NCBI GenBank assembly: GCA_027972325.1
Contig: JAPMOS010000022.1
Span: forward strand, 62,001-126,000
Length of the DNA stretch: 64,000 bases
Reading direction: 5' to 3'
Source of the DNA: Paratrimastix pyriformis
Lineage: Eukaryota > Preaxostyla > Paratrimastigidae
This document shows positions 1-13,455 of this stretch, piece after piece. Position numbers and translations under genes: made by a program. Each line of letters opens with the position of its first letter. Position 1 is the stretch's first letter. The notes under the pieces were generated by a model. That model had not been told where the DNA came from. It saw nothing but the letters and a program-made list of their open reading frames with translations, and searched no databases.

Positions 1-3000
1 CAGGACCACCCGAAGAAGGCCAGAGGCATCAGGAGCGGGCGCACGTCTTCCACCAGAGCGGCGCTGTGCCGCATCAGCGAAGTCAGAAGCAGAGTAGCCG
101 CGCTAGTCGATGGCAAAGAGGTGGCACCGCGAACCAATAGCAAAGGCAGAACGCGGACCTCATGGTATCCAGATCAAATGTGAAAAAGCGCGCGGTGGCA
201 GGCTCGATCAGATCGCGGGCTACGACCCCACTCGGCAGTGTGGGGATCAGAACAGCGATCGCATCCGCAACGGCCGCGATGATTGGTCGGCTTGGATGAG
301 TCCCCAGGGGGAGCAGTGCCCGCAGCAAGCGGGGTGCCTGCACCTTGAAGGCGTCCGTTCTCCCAGAAAGCTCTACAGTCCACCGAGTGAGAGAAAAATA
401 AAGGTGAGAGACGAACCGGCCCAGCGATGCACCGTCCAGGCGCAGCGGCACCCATGATTGATCACCCAGCCCTTCCCGGCACCCGGTGGGCCGCCCTGCT
501 CGACCAGCCTGAAAACAGCCACCAGGAGTGTCCCCATCGCTTGGGAGGCAGCAAGGTCGCCGGCACTTTGAAGGGCTTGCAAACAGATATTCAGGCTGTC
601 CTCAGGACTCATGGTATTCGCGGCTCCTGGCGAATCCTCATTTGCGTGGGTCAGTTGCGAAAGGACCCGTTGGACAGCAGCCGATGCGCCCGGTGGGGCA
701 GTATTGCCCATGAGGGAATTCAAGAGGGACTGCACAGTTGCCTTGCCACCTGCTTCCTCCAATTCGGCCCGAGCATGGTCACGCGCCTCAATGCCAGTTA
801 GCAGTGCGCCGACAATTCGGACAGTGAGATGAGCCGGCCGCAATAACTCTGACCCAGCAAGGTTGAGGATCCGATTGAGAGCTGTGAGACTCCACTGCTG
901 GAGGTGCGCCGAGAGGCGGGGAGCAGCTGCTCCCATGACCGCCGAGAGACCTGACGGGAGGGACACCGGGGCGTCAAGGCCTGTCCGGGGCAGCCCTTGA
1001 AGTACCTCCTCGGCAAGGGCTCTGGTTTGCTCATTTTCCTGGGGTGACATGAGACCCTCAAACAAATGTTCAAGTGGCGTGGTCGTGTCGGGATCCTACA
1101 ATGTGTGTCAGAGGCACGCACATGTGATGGTGGGGAAGCAAACCTGGCAAAAATCGAAGATGGACAGGAGAACAGGGATGAAGACCTCCACCGCCTGCTG
1201 AGCCTCTGACCTGGTGACGGAAATTCCCACCTGTCTGGTCCCGAGGAGTTGGTCTGAGAGCGACTGGTGTCGGGTTGGGTCGCCAGCACCTAATCCCAGG
1301 GCAAAATCACCACCACGCCCTGGGCCGCCGGCTTGGGCCCGCTGGGCTGCTGCCCGAAGTTGCGCACCTTCATCGTGCTGGTGCCAGTCGACCAAAACGA
1401 ACATGGTCATACCCAACTGGTCGAGGAGCTGCCAACCAGCTTGGGCGAGTGATGGGTGTTGGAACGCCGATGGGGGAGGGTCCACGATCAGCAACAGAGC
1501 CTCGTGGAGGAGGCGAGAAAATGCGTGCTGACGGGTGAGCAGATCGATTGTTGAATTGGCCGTTGCTGGGATTGCCGCTCCCAGCGCGCCAGGCCCAGAG
1601 GCCGTCAGTCTCGCCAGCAGGTCGACCCCGCCGAGCAAGGCAGCCTGTGCAACTCGCCAGTTGGGATTGTGAGCGCTGGCTGCAAGTTCGCCAACGAGTC
1701 GATCGAAGTGTCGGGAGATGAGGCTGTTCGTGTTGGGCACAAGGATCCGCCAGAGCGCGTTCATCGAGTCACGAATCCGGTCATTGGGGTCGAACCGGAA
1801 TCGGTACAACTTGGGCAGAATGACTGCCTCCAATTGTTCTGGCGAACGTTCCGTCAGCTCGCGAAGAAGTCCCCGAGAATGATAGCGGGTCCCACGGGGT
1901 GACTCCCACATCGGTTGGGACTCGGTCATATCGAAGAAGCAGTACACCTGGATCAACAGAACATCGGGAGGACGATGAAGGCGACAAAATGAAATGGCGT
2001 CCAGACCATCGGGGGATAGCCAAGCTCCTGCGCCATCCCGGCCAGCTCTCGGTAGGTGATAATGCGTTGTGTGGGCGAATCGGGGGCGTTGCGAGAGTCT
2101 GCGGGACCTTGTTGAAGGCGGTTAACGTGCATCATCTCAGGGTCGGACATCAGCGCAGTCTTCTCGACGGAAATACGCTGAGGGTCAGTGAAAGCCTCGA
2201 TCACCAGGCGCACCAACAGCTTCCGATCTTCCTCAGTTGCAGCCCGGTAGACGGCACCCATCCCTTTGGCGCAGATTTCCTGGGACGAGAAAGGAATTGA
2301 GTGAGCCACGGCGTTCAAGCAGGAGCTTTTTCATCACCGATGTTGCCCCGGGGAAGAACGGAGAGACAAAAAGACCTGGACATACTCGTCGGCCATGCTG
2401 ATCAGTCCCAGAAAGACCTCTTGTACATCGGAAAGCCGTTCCCTCACCGCTGGGTGGCAGCCAGCATGGTGGATGATGCCCAGGAGCCAGACAACGCCAG
2501 ATCTCCGCTGCCCTCGTGAAGAGCGCTCACTAGTGCATTGCTGCAAAACAGCATGAAGAAGGGCCTTGGCGAAGCCGCGCATTTGGTGAACAGGGGGTCT
2601 GGAAGCAGCCGGAGAACCTGCGGCGACGGGGGCACGGAGGATCGCGTTGTCAGTGGCCCATTTTTCCGCGAATGTGACTTCTTGGGCATGAGAACGATCA
2701 GCCTGCGTGATGAGACGGTGAGCTCCGGTGATCCCGACTCGCAGCTCACAGACCGGATGGGCCATGTCGCGCAAAAGGGGAAGAAGCGGGTCGTGATCGG
2801 CGGCTTCTTGGAAGAGCATGTCCTGGGGCGACGGAAGGGTACAAAAGAGCCGAATGCCAGGACCAGCGACCGTCAGCATCTGGGCGAGTGTCTCTCCTGT
2901 ACCCAAAGAAAGTTGAGATGAAGGCAGAGGTGACGAAGGAGAAACGGACCGACAGCCAGCTGAATGAGGTCGTCTTTGACGGATTGACTCAAGTGGGTCG

Positions 3001-6000
3001 TGAGTGTAGCGAGAGCTTTGGCGCCCATCCAAGCGGTGGCCTCACCTCCGCACAGAGCTCCGACGACCTCAAGGGCTCCTTGGGCCACGGACAGGTCGGC
3101 GTGCTTGAGGAGTGGGGGCAACACGGTCGTGAACAAGGCTTCTTTGGACATTCCTTCGGATCCCGATTGAGAAATGGGCAATGGACCCAGGCCGGCCACG
3201 AGTGCCAACGAGCGACAGGCCCCAATGAGCAAGGTGGGATGTTGGCCCGAGACACTCAGAACGTCAAAGAGGCTCCCCAGGGCCTGCCTGAAGACAGGTT
3301 CTGGCAAGCAATGCGCACTTACGCCCTGAGCACAGAGCGCCCCCAGCGCGAGGATGCGCGATTGCAGCTGATCCACAGCTGAGATTTTCGGAGCGCTGGA
3401 CAAGAACGCCGACATCTCCCCAGCGAGCTGAAATGGCAAGTGGCATTCAAGGGGGACAAAAAAAGAAAGCCCGACAGACCCGGGTCAAGGTCTCGGAAGG
3501 ATTGGGAGTGCGGAGTGCGATGATACCGATGGCTTTTGATAGGGCCAATCGGGCGGGCTGGGGTGCAATCTTGGAGAAGAGAGCACCGCAAAGGGATTCA
3601 ACACTCGGCAAAGGAATTCCACTGGGAGGGAGATGGACGAGTATCTCGAGTAGAGCGAAAGCGCCTTCCATGACTCCGAAGTGAAGCGGGGCCATGTTTT
3701 CGCAGAGAGCGGCACGAGAGGCAGAATCGACACCTTGGAGTGGGTCCAGCGCGCGAGCAAGCAAGCCCAAATAGGCCCCAAGGGCAGCAGGGTCGGAAGC
3801 CAAACGGCCTGCCCGGGCAGCGTACTCCTCGGAGGAGCCCGTATGCAGGCAAACGCGAAGGAAGTGAACCAAAAACCCAAGGGCTTGACAAGGGATGGTG
3901 AGGGAAAAGGCACCGGGCAAAAGGTATTTGAGCGCCTCAGAAAAGTCGGGGCATGCCTCCAAGGTTGCGGGCGCCGCTGAAGCTGACGGGGATTCCGCGT
4001 CAGCTGGGTCCATGAAAAAGGGCACTCCGGGGGGATTCAGGCCCTTGCGAGCCTCATCTCGCACACTCTGGTCCGGATCGGCTGCTCCGATGATACACAC
4101 CAGGCGGGCTGTCAGGTCATGGAAGGGACGGGTTCGAAGAGCCCATGAAACAGCAGCGAAACGAGCTTGAGGGGTGGACCGAGGGTGCTGGAGAGCCTCG
4201 GCCATCAGCTGGCTGAGGCGATCTTCAATCTGTGGAGGGAGAGGAGGCGACACTGTATGAGCGAAGGCCCCGCTGAGCATCGAGAGAGCTTCCACCAAAG
4301 CCAGTCGGAAGGAAGCATCCTCCGATCGGAGAGCCTCCAGACAATGAGCGACCAAGGCCACCCCATTGGAGTTGCGTACGACCGCAGGCAGACGACGGGC
4401 CAACGAACCCAGGCACTGATAACCGAAATCTCGCATGGCCGAGTGATGGGGGGCAGTGCCGTGGATTCGCAAACGCTGCTCCAATTGCTGTTGGGCAGGA
4501 TTGCTCTTTTGTCCCTCAGTTTGTGCGGGTCGGTAAACTGAAGTAAGAGTCAAGGCCGTCACATAGAGAGCGGGTGCCATCGCGCGAAGGGAGTCCTCGG
4601 AAGCCTGCAGCAGGACCCATTGGGCGAAGCTCACCGCAGCAACTTGCAAGGAGGGCGTTGTCAAAGGAGGCCCGGAGTCGACTGGCTTGGGACTGTCAGC
4701 AGTGGTTTGTGGGGCAAGACCGAGGGCCTTCATGAACGATTCCGTCTTGGGTCCGGGTGCCACAGGTGGCTCGGGTAACGGAAGAGCAGGAGAAGGAGAA
4801 GGAGGCTGTTGTGGAGTCGCCTTCGGCAGAGGTGGGCCCAACAATGCGGTTCGGAGCAGTGTCACAGCCGCAGGGACCGTATTGGCAGCCCTGACCGATC
4901 GCGACAAGATTTTCATGACGGCCACCTGTGGAGCATCGTGGAAGTGATCGACGCGATTTTGACTGCACGGACCTGGATCGAAAAAGGGGCCCGTTTTTTG
5001 GAATCGGGACCGTCAACAATGGTGGCTGGACCGTCCGGACTGACGGGGCTCGCAGAGCCCAGAGCAAGACGATAGAGGGACGCGACCAGGTCGGGTGCCT
5101 CCAGATCGGCATTGGGGCGAACCTCCTTCAACAGAGTCTCACCCAAAGTCCGAACGGACGACTCGAAGGAGCAAGAGGCCGCCAAGGCGTGTTTGAGGAC
5201 CTGCACAAAGGTGATGACAGGAGGGGGAAATGTCGTCCAGACCAGGTTGGGGAATGGGCGAAAGAGTGTTGATCCCAAAAATTTGAGAACAAAAGTTTGA
5301 ATTGCGACCAAATCTGACGGGAGAGTGGACTGAGCCCCGCAAATACGCGTCCAAGAACGTCCACTGCGTGCGGCTGTTGAAAAAGAGGAGAAGCAGAGAC
5401 TCACTTGCAGACCTGACGCAGGGGGAATCCTTTTGGTCTGGTGGGTTGCACAAAAGGAGATCGAGCGAGAAATCCAACAAAGCAATGAGATTGGACGACA
5501 GGGTGAGCACCTGATCCTTCATCAGGGGATGGTCGAAAGTGTGACTCGTCTCACTCCGAGGCTGCTCTGTGAAAAAGTACGAGAACGCAGCCCGAGCCTC
5601 GGCAAAAGTCGATGGGATACTCAGCTGTGGAAGCGCTCGAACTGCCATCCGAAGGAGCGCGCCCTGTTGGAGATCTTGTGCGGCAGTTGTTCCGGTAGTG
5701 GGGCCGAGGGCCAGGACTACGAGGCGAAATAAGGCAGACTTCTCCAGTGGTGCGAGACGTGCGAATGCCATATCAGCAAAAATCATCGTCAGATTTTTCA
5801 CAACAAAGGAAGGAGAGGTGAGGAAAAGCTCGATCAAGGCCTGCGCAGGGAGGCGAATGTCTGCAGGCGGTATAATCGAAGAATGAGAATGTGAAATGCT
5901 GACCAGGATTTGGCCGGACACGCTTCGTGATGTGGCTGAGCAATTCTATCGCCCGGCTTCGAATATCTTGGTTGTCTGATCCAGCACAATTAAGGAGTGG

Positions 6001-6087
6001 GATCAAGTGAGCCTGGAGCACTACGTCAAGTCCACTGTCATCCGTATGAGCAACATCATTCAAGATTTTATCGAGAGTCGCATCCAT
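1..6087 (-). CDS. ECM29: ECM29, proteasome adaptor and scaffold protein (3' end outside window)
   Basis: HEAT-repeat scaffold that bridges the 20S core and 19S cap of the proteasome. The family signature is visible along the whole stretch: an N-terminal vR.raiELLsHitKRv segment (about 5910-5950), the LLDFSLDLLL segment near 5470, and LPKLYRFRFDPNDRIRDSM (about 1780-1840), which matches the diagnostic LvPRLYRYqFDPN motif of ECM29. A segment with MSPEDSLNICLQAL follows near 570-610. The last visible exon (1-102) ends in a match to the family's vLPLAFlG stretch, so roughly 500 C-terminal residues lie beyond the window. Introns placed by phase and homology: 103-158, 1096-1143, 1948-2006, 2280-2375, 2897-2949, 3428-3479, 4926-4972, 5861-5903. 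One near 5374-5404 (31 bp) is tentative, and one ending at 373 has an unresolved donor. Start chosen at the ATG at 6087; human ECM29 is somewhat longer at the N-terminus. The host proteasome subunit PSMA6 lies 7 kb away. Confidence 0.88.
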
Positions 6088-6599
6088 CTCGTCGCCTCGG
6101 TGGCGCGGAGAAAATGCGATCTTCCGGAAAATGCGATTATGGAAGCGGGTCTATCGACTATGTCATAGCGGTTTTTCGCCCATTTCTTTTTTTGAGTGGT
6201 ATGGATCTGCCCATTCCGCTGCCGAACACAGACGTGATCAACGAAAATATTGAAGCTCGTTTAAAGCCCATTCGAAGGTTCGCCAACCTTCTTCTGGCTG
6301 TTCCCTGTTTGCATTTCCCACAGTTGGGAGGCCCACTTGCTCGACTACGCCAGTCCCAAACAAGGGGCGATTCCTTCCAGAATACGAACCGTGGGGAAAA
6401 AGAAGAAGGGGTCCCATCTTCCGCCCCGTCTGTCATGTTATTGTTGATGTTTCTCGGCCTCACGCAGTTCTTCAGTCTCGTCCGTCTTGGCCGATGGCGT
6501 TAAGGTCTTTCATCCTCTCTCCGCGCACTTCTCAATCCTTCCTCCAAGTCCCAGCCAGCTCATCACAGCCACCGCTCTCGCCCGCTGCACAACCTTGTG
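6088..6599. other. Intergenic region between divergent ECM29 and the Pro-rich gene
   Basis: About 510 bp of lower GC than the flanking Pro-rich gene. It holds a short tandem duplication (GAAAATGCGAT twice, at about 6111-6145) close to the ECM29 start, and one open frame at 6200-6503 (+) encoding about 100 residues beginning MDLPIPLPNTDVINENIEA. That frame has no recognisable family and no supporting splice or homology signal, so I do not call it a gene. A pyrimidine-rich stretch ending in CAG at about 6545-6554 could be the acceptor of a 5' intron of the Pro-rich gene, whose open frame extends upstream of its first ATG. Confidence 0.4.
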
Positions 6600-9500
6600 A
6601 TGGGCCTCCCGACCGCGTCGCCGGCCCCCTCTCCGCGTGGCGGTCCACCCGCCCAACGCTCTCCGCTCAAACTTCCGAAGGTGACCACCCAATCGCAGAG
6701 CCTCCAGCCAGTAGCCGCCCCAACCCCGGCTGGCCCCGCGCTCCCCATCTTCATGCTGCCCAACGGGACCTTGGTCACCCTAGTGGCGGACGATGGTATG
6801 GCCGCGCAGGGGCTCCAGGCGCGCCATGTCGACATGCCCCCGCTGATCCCCCTCGTAGCTTCAGCTCCCCCTCCCCCTCGAAAGGCAACCGCAGGCCCGC
6901 CATACCGCAGGGGCTTCCCCCCGAGAGCGAGGTCCGTTGCTGCGCCTCGTTCCTCCCCTCATCACTTCGGAACGGCCGCTCCAGTTTCGAGCCGGCAGCC
7001 CCTCGCATCCTTGACCGAGCCCTTATTCCACGCTGGCGAGGAGCCCCCAGCCCCCATCAGGCGCAGGCCTCAACCACTCCACGGCCGTGCCCTACCCCCC
7101 CAGCCGCCGCCCCAGAAACAACCCCCCGCACGGAGGGACGGGCCTCAGGCCGAGGCTGAGCAATGCCGTCCGCGGCGGCGTCATCACCATCACCATCACC
7201 ACAGGCGACGACGGACCCCCGAGAGCGAGGCCGCCCAGACCCCTCCCCCGGCCGCCCAGCCCTCGCCCAGCCCCTCCTACTCGTCCTCACTCTCGTCCTC
7301 CTCGCGGTCGCCCTCGCCCTCGGGGTCATCCTCACCATCGGCCAGCCCCACGTCCCCCTCGCCCAGCGGCAGCCGCTCCTCCTCCGTCTCCTCTTCACCC
7401 TCATCCACGTCATCCGACTCACGGCGCGCCACCTCGCCCCCCCCGCCGCCGCCCCGCGCCCCATCCCCGCCCTCGGAGCCTCCCCTCCCCTCATTGCCCC
7501 TCTTGCCCGGGGGGCCGGCCCGGCTTCGCGAGTCCCCGGGGACCCTGCGTGCCGTGCGTCCCAGAGGCCGCGAGCACGAGCCGCCCGTCCCGAGCCCCCT
7601 GGCCCAGACCAGCGGCCACCTGGCCTCCCCGCCCCAGCTGCCGCCCCCTTTCGAGCAATCCGCGGCCGCCTTTCCCGCGGCCGATGCGGCCTTCCCGTGG
7701 GGTTCGGGTGGCCTGCGCCGGTCGCCCTCGCCCCCACGGCCCCTGCCGCAACCTCCGCCCAGCTACTCGGTGACCGAGGCCCTCGGGCCCGGCTCCATGC
7801 CCGGCTCCTCGCTCAAGGAGGGCGCCTCGCCCCCCCAGCCCCTGGCCCCTGCGGCTCCGGCCCCTGCGGCTCCGGCCCCTGCGGCGGCCCCTGTGGCTCC
7901 GGTGCCGCCCCTGCGCGTCGCAGGGTCCAAGGAAGGGGCGCACCCCTCAGCCCCGTCGGACCTGCGACCCGCCCCGCCCCCATCGCAGCCGGCGCCACCC
8001 GCCGGCCCGGCGCCACTCCCCACAGTTGACGTGGCTGGCGGATTGCCGAGGGGATTCGCGGCGCCAGACCGCGCCACAGCGTCCACGCCTTCACCCGCCG
8101 CCCTCATGCCTGTCCCTGGGGCCGTCGGGGCCCGTGTCAGCGAGACGGCGGCTCCACCACAGGCCTCGCCGCCGCCGGTGGTGGCCCAGCACACCCCAGC
8201 GCCCCCCGGCCCCTCCCCGCCCTCATCATCCGCACCCCGAGCCCTGGCTGCGGCTGCCCCAGCGCCCCCGCCCGCCCCCTCAGTGCCGAAACCCGCCGAT
8301 GCCAGCACACATCCCGTCCAGGCCCCTGGGCCCGCGGGGGGCAGCGCCTCCTCCCCACCCGCAGCCCAGCAAGCCGCGCAGGAGCCGCCGCCGATCCCCC
8401 TGGCCGCTACCCGTGGCCCCGCCCCTCCGCAGCCCGATGGCGGCCCGGCAGCCCCTCAGGCGCCCGCGCCGCCCGGTCCCTCCACAGCCGCCCCTTCAGC
8501 GTTATCCGCCGCACCTGTGGTGGTGCCCGCCCCCGCTCCTGCTCCTGCTCCTGCTCTTGCTCCTGCTCCTGCTCCTGCTCCTGCCGTGCCCATCCCTGCA
8601 TCATCCGATGGACAGGCGACACCCCCCCGACCCCAGCCGTCGACCCCCTTGCCCGCGCCCCCCACGGCGGTGCTCTCGCCGAGGGCAGTGGCGCCCGGCA
8701 CCCCGCCTGGCCTGGCCATCGGGAGCAGCGTCCTTCTGAGCCCGCCCGCCCCGCCACCCTCGCCCGTCAGCCCGGCGCCCCAGCCGCCCTTGCCTCCGCC
8801 GCCCCTGGCCCCAGCGGGAGATGCCCAGCCCCAGCAGGTGACCTCCCCGCGCCTCCCGGCAGCCGGCAAAGCGCACCAGTCCCCGCTGTCCGGTGCCTCG
8901 GCTGCCGTGTCGGCCCACGCCGCGCCAGCAGCTGCGCCAATAGCCCCAGCACCAGCCCCACCACCAGCACCATCGCCACCATCGCCGCCATCGCCGCCAT
9001 CGCCGCCAGCGCCACCGGCACCCGCCTCGGCACCCGCCTCGGCACCCGCATCTGCATCTGGACCGACGGCCCCTCAGCATCCTGCCGACGGCCAAACAGC
9101 AGCCTCGGCCCCGGCGGTGGTAAGGGCAGCCCCGGGGGTGGCGGTTCCCACCTCGGCGGCTGCGCCTGCGCCCGTCGTCATGCCGGACGCGGCCCCCTCG
9201 GGTCCTGCGGCCCCCTCTGGCGCCCCCTCCGCGGCCTCCCCAATCGTCCCCTCTGCGGCACCCCTCGCGAACCCCTCGCTGGGTTCCTCCGCGGCGGCGG
9301 CCCCGCCGCCTCCTGCCCCCGTCTCAGTCCCGCCGCCTCCTGCCCAGGCGGTGCCAGCCCCGACCCCCCGACCCCAGCTGATCGGACCAGCCGCGCCGTC
9401 AGCACCCCCCGCCCCTGCCCCCTCCGCCCCTACAGTCCCCGCCCCTACAGTCCCCGCCCCGACGGCTCCCGCCCCCTCTGCAACATCCGCCCCTGCAGAG

Positions 9501-12500
9501 CCGCAGCACCGACGACCCCCCGAGCCCATCCGGCCCGCCGAACCTCCGGTCCCCGCCCCTTCGTCGCAGCCCAACCACCCCCACCCCACCACCACCATCA
9601 CCATCATCACGGCACCCATCGGCGCCACCGCCACTCCCACTCGCATCACTCCCACTCGCACCACTCGCGCTCGCACGCCCGCTTCCCCTCGGGCTCCTCA
9701 TCATCGTCGCCGTCGGGGTCGCGGTCCGGGTCTTCCGCATCGGCCGCCGCCCCCCGCCCGCGGCACCGCCCGGCACCCCTCCGCTGGGCCGCCGAGGCGA
9801 TAGGCCGCCCCGTCCCGCCCGCCCCGTCGCCCTCGGGGAGCCGGCCCCGGTCGGCCACCAGCCGCCAGGAGATGCGCGCCCAGGAGCGGCGGCGCGGCTG
9901 GGGCCCCGAGGCCGACGGCCAGCCGCCATCCGAAGGGGACGACGAGGGCTCCGTGGCCTCGTACCACAGCGAGGCCTGGGGCGGCGGCCTGCTCGAGGCG
10001 GGCGAGGCCGGGGCCGGGGCCATGGACGTTCTCCCGATCCTCCTCGAGGCCCCGCCCCCGCCCGCCCACCCGATGGTGGCCCGCCAACAACCCCTGGCCC
10101 CCGACCAGGCGACGCCTGCCCTTGGCGATGATGCGGCGGCGGCGTCTGCCTCGGTTGCCGCGACTCGGGTCCTCCGAGCCCGGGCTGCCCTGGCGGGTGT
10201 CTGGCCCCCGCTGGCGGCCATCCCCGACCCGTCGCCGGCCTGGGCGCCCCTCCGGGCGACGGCCCAGGCGCTGCTGACCCGGGTCACCCTGGCGGCCATG
10301 CTCGCCCGGCCGGCACCAACAGCGGCCGCGGCCCCCCACGATGCCGCCCCTCCGAGCGGCACCTCGGCGACAGGAGGCCCCGCGCGCGGTGGTGGGGCCC
10401 CGTCAGCGGGGCGCGGGGTGCTGGGGATGCCCAGGCGGGCCCACTTCGCCCACCGGCACCTGCGGGTCCTGAACCGGTCGGCCATGCAGCTCGAGATCCT
10501 CGCGGGCCGCTGCCCCGAGACGCCCCGCGTGGCCCGGCCGGAGTGGCGCCGCCTCTGGGACATGGAGCCGCCACAGCCACAGCCACAGCCACCGGCACCT
10601 CCGGCACTGGCACCAGTGGCTGTCCCAGCACTAGCACCAGCACCAGCACCGGCACCAGCACCAGCACCAGTGGCTGTCCCAGCACCGGCACCGGCATCAA
10701 CGCCAGCACCGGTCCCAGCGGCCGCCCCAGTGGCTGTCCCGCCGCCACCATCACCGGCACCGGCACCAGTGGCAGCCCCAACGGGCAAGCGATCCGGCGG
10801 GCCAGATGCCGAGCCCGCAGCGCCCGGTCGGCCAAACGCCGAGTTGGGCGCTTCCCTTCCTTCCCCTCCGTCTATCCCCGCCCCCGCCCCCGCAACAACG
10901 TCCCAAGTGGCCCCCGAAACCCACGCCACACAGGGTCCGCTTTCCCTTTCCCTCGCTCGCCCACTGGGGGGGGGGGGGGGGGGGGTCCGCCCTGCTCTCA
11001 CCTCGGCCCCTCTCACCCTCCCGGTGCCCCTCTGCTCCTCACCGACCCAGCAGCGGACACGCTCTCCCCGTCCACAGCCTCGCAACCCGCGGCCCTCACT
11101 GCCCCGACTCCGACTTCCCCCGCTGCTGTGGCCCCCGCTGCTCCGACTGCCCCCACTGCTTCGACTGCCCCCACTGCTTCGACTGCCCCCACTGCTGTGG
11201 CACCCGCGGTTCTGACGGCATTCGCTGCTCCGATTGCATCCGCTGCTCCGACTGCACCCACAGCCACTGCCCCCGCTGCTCCGACTGCCCCCGCCGCCTC
11301 CGTCGCATCTACAGATGCTGCCGCCCCCGCCACCCCAAGAACAGCCGCAGCAGTGGATATCCACCCGTCGCCCCCCGCACCGACCCACCCCGCCGAGTCG
11401 GTCCCCTCTCCTCCCCCAGGCGCCATCGCCATCGCCCCGCCCTGTCAGGCGCCCCCCTCCGGCAGGAGCAGCAGCAGCAGCAGCAGCAGCCGCACGAGTG
11501 GCAGCCCCCTGGACCGGACCACGCTGCGGGCCCAGCTGGACGAGCTGCGGGCGATGCAGCAGCGGCACATGGCCCAGCTGGAGCTGCTCAAGGCCGCCCA
11601 GCAGCGCCACGCGGCCCTCCTCGAGACGGCAGCCCTGACGGCCCACCTGGCCGCCCAGCGCCGCGTCAGCCACCAGGCGGCCCTCGGCCCGCCCCCCGCC
11701 GCCCCGCCGCCTCAGCCGCGGCCGGCCAGCCCTCGGGCCCACCTGGCCGCGGTTGCGCCTGCAGCACCCAGGGCGTCCCCGCACCCCCAAGGCAGCTCAC
11801 CCGGCAGCATCAGCCCGGCCCACACGCTGGAGATCCCGCCCGCTGCCCGCTCGGCCTGCGCCGCCTCCCCGCCGCCGAGTGCGCGACCCCCCGACAGCCC
11901 CGCCTGGGTCCCCACCCCCACGGGGCCGTCCCCGCCCTTAACGTCTCCCTCCCACAAACCACCAGCCGTCGTCCAGGCTGCCGCCGTAGCCCCGCCGCCC
12001 CCGCCCTCACCTGCCACCGCCACCGCCGCCGTGATTGCGGGCCCACAGCTGGTCATCCCCATCCCGGCCCAGGCGCCAGCACCGGGGGCCCTGGCGCACT
12101 CGGCCTCGGCGCCCATCACCCCCTCCACGAATCCGTCCCCGCCTCCTGCCCCGGCGCCGCCCGACGAAGAAACTCCTCACCGCCACGGCCCCCAGCCCGC
12201 CCCGCCTGTCCAGGGCCCGGGCCGTGTGCCTGGCGATGGTGTCGGCCGCGGTCGACCCCGGCCCGCCCGGCATGAAGGCGACGAGGCTGAGGCACCCTTG
12301 ACGTTGACGGGCCCCGATCCGGGCCCCGCGGTCTTACCGCGCCCACGCCACGGCCCAGGGCTGCATATCTCCCCACCGGACCCGCCGGGCGGCCCGCAGC
12401 TGCCGGCCACCCCGCCCGCCCCGAGCTCGGCCTCCCTCCTGCTGGGGCCGCTCCGCTCGCCACACCTGCCCGTCGCGGCCTCGCCCCCGCCCCAGTTCCT

Positions 12501-13329
12501 GGCGGCCCCCTCGCCCCTCGCCCCCATGCCGCCGTCCCCGCGGCTGGTCACGGCCTCGCCCCGCCGGGTGCGGCCCCACTCGGCCCCGCGCACCCTGCCC
12601 ACGCCCGCCCCATCGACCCCCTGCGCCAGCCCAACCATCCCGCCGGCCCTCCTCGGGGCCCGGTCGCCCCGCTGTTTCAGTCCCCCCACGGCCGCCACGG
12701 CAGCGGTCCCTCGGCTGGCCGCCACCCACCTGCCTCAGATCACCATCCCCCCCGGTGCCGAGTACTTCTCCTTCGCCGGGCCGCGCATCCTCGCCCCCAC
12801 GGCCGCCGCCCCCTCGGCAGTCGAGCCGCCCTCCCCCCGGCCCTGGATGCCATACAGCCCTGGCAGACCCTCGCCCGCCCTCCCGACACTCCCACCCGCC
12901 GCGCCCGCCCTCCTCCCCCTCGCCGCCGCCCACGGTGGTGGTGGGGGAGGGCCGCTACCGCCGGCGGGGAAACACCAGCCCACCCCGCCATGCACCCCGC
13001 CGCCTGCCGGCCCACGGCCATCGCCTCGCAGGACGGCGCACAGCCTGGGTCCCGGGGCTGGGGCGGGCCCTTTGGTGGCAGCGGAGTGCCTGGGAATCGC
13101 CCTGCCCCCGGAGGCGCCGCCTCCCCGCCTGACCCCCGGCAGGGTCCTGCTCCCGCACTCCATGAGGCCCCATCTGCCGACAGGGTTACCACCACCCGCT
13201 TTCAACGACCCCACCGGCACCCCGCCACCCCCACCACGTCGGCCGGTTGGCGAGCCAGAAGTCATTACGAGTGGACAGATGGCTGTTCGGCGGACACCTC
13301 AACCACTTCCATCGCCTCGTCGAAGCTGA
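6600..13329 (+). CDS. Very large Pro/Ala/Ser-rich low-complexity protein with a coiled coil
   Basis: Not recognised. About 6.7 kb of almost uninterrupted coding potential gives a protein near 2,200 residues. First ATG at 6600 (MGLPTASPAPS), possibly preceded by another exon; stop TGA at 13327. Composition is Pro and Ala, with Ser-rich blocks (about 7280-7430), a polyhistidine tract followed by Arg (about 7182-7210), a second His/Ser/Arg block (about 9580-9700), and a Glu/Asp patch with SEGDDEG (about 9920-9960). Two segments look folded: RAHFAHRHLRVLNRSAMQLE and what follows (about 10435-10560), and a helical Gln/Leu-rich coiled coil LDRTTLRAQLDELRAMQQRH onward (about 11509-11680). The reading frame changes near 9560-9600 (C-rich) and between 10590 and 11450 (a run of 18 G at 10971). 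These may be small introns or homopolymer errors. The composition resembles transcriptional co-regulators, but no domain proves that. Confidence 0.6.
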
Positions 13330-13455
13330 GTATCAAATTCAATACTTTTTGTGACCCAATATCTCCTCACCTCTCCCGGCTTCTGAACCGGCTCGTGTTT
13401 TTTGCGCTGACGAGCACAGTCGACAAGACCTCTTGCCTTTTTTTCTGAACACAAG

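Noticed and set aside
7182-7210. Polyhistidine tract as vector or tag contamination
   Set aside because: His runs use mixed CAC/CAT codons, are embedded in long native reading frames and recur in several genes.
10560-10780. Alternating Pro/Val/Ala repeats as an elastin-like domain
   Set aside because: They come from GCACCAG/TGGCTGTCCC-type DNA repeats in the low-complexity region, and all frames look repetitive; there is no support for a distinct domain.
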